Assembly (NCBI GenBank): GCA_028290765.1
Contig: JAQGJF010000409.1
Span: 1 to 7,086 of the forward strand
Reading direction: 5' to 3'
Length of the DNA: 7,086 nt
Source: Tardiphaga sp.
Lineage (GTDB): Bacteria > Pseudomonadota > Alphaproteobacteria > Rhizobiales > Xanthobacteraceae
Positions within the stretch are counted from its first letter, which is position 1; each line of letters begins with the position of its first letter. Of this stretch, positions 7,020 through 7,086 are shown piece by piece. The translations under genes were made by a program, and so were the position numbers. The notes under the pieces were generated by a model. It was not told the origin of the DNA, did no database searches, and worked only from the letters and a program-made list of their open reading frames with translations.

Positions 7020-7086
7020 ATGGACTATCTGGGCGCGCTGCGTATGTTCGTGCGAGCGGTGGAGGTCGGCAGCTTTTCGAAAGCTG
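7020..7086 (+). CDS. LysR-type transcriptional regulator, N-terminal fragment (runs off window)
   Basis: The first 22 codons read MDYLGALRMFVRAVEVGSFS followed by KA, which is the opening helix of the LysR-type winged helix-turn-helix (pattern M..L..L..F..V.E.GSFS.AA). Start ATG 7020 has GGAGG at a good spacing. The rest, including the recognition helix and the effector-binding domain, lies beyond the window, so neither the target nor the inducer can be judged. LysR-type regulators often control a divergent neighbour, but no convincing divergent gene is present upstream. Confidence 0.8.
   Translation, partial: MDYLGALRMFVRAVEVGSFSKA

Overview
The window looks like an accessory, partly decayed stretch of an alphaproteobacterial chromosome, probably from the Bradyrhizobium/Rhodopseudomonas relatives. 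That placement rests on the style of the proteins (FixJ-type regulators, 'ASIAHEVNQPL' histidine kinases, moderately high GC) and is an inference. Most of the content is signal transduction and transcription control. No transposase, integrase, tRNA, rRNA or CRISPR array was recognised.

Left part (1-1287): the 3' end of a histidine kinase (HK1, + strand) runs in from outside the window. Facing it on the - strand is a broken GlcG/HbpS-like gene with an internal TAG and no recognisable N-terminal part.

Middle (1288-3727, - strand): an AraC-family regulator and a complete membrane histidine kinase with a HAMP segment form a tight pair, 19 bp apart and in that transcription order. Both look intact and both have good ribosome binding sites. 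No OmpR-type response regulator, the usual partner of such a kinase, lies beside them. A 303-bp spacer separates this pair from the next group.

Right-middle (4031-5891, - strand): in transcription order there is a second kinase catalytic region (HK2), a FixJ/NarL-type response regulator and a receiver-only response regulator. HK2 is a paralogue of HK1 in inverted orientation. It has lost its N-terminal part at a sharp junction near 5854-5864. An extra G in a G-run (5237-5241) shifts its last codons and joins it in frame to the response regulator, giving one 454-codon open frame. The regulator keeps its own GTG start and Shine-Dalgarno sequence, so it can still be made alone.

Right part (5864-7086): the other side of that junction is the 3' half of an aquaporin/MIP-family gene (+ strand) that has lost its own 5' half. 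After it come a doubtful small ORF, about 500 bp with no gene I can defend, and the first 22 codons of a LysR-type regulator that leaves the window.

Working picture (inference): a former kinase-FixJ-receiver phosphorelay operon was damaged by a rearrangement that joined it to a truncated aquaporin gene, while an AraC/kinase pair beside it stayed intact. I do not see a clearly new type of system. The most informative points are the kinase-regulator frame fusion, the double-truncation junction, the inverted kinase paralogues and the AraC-kinase pairing.
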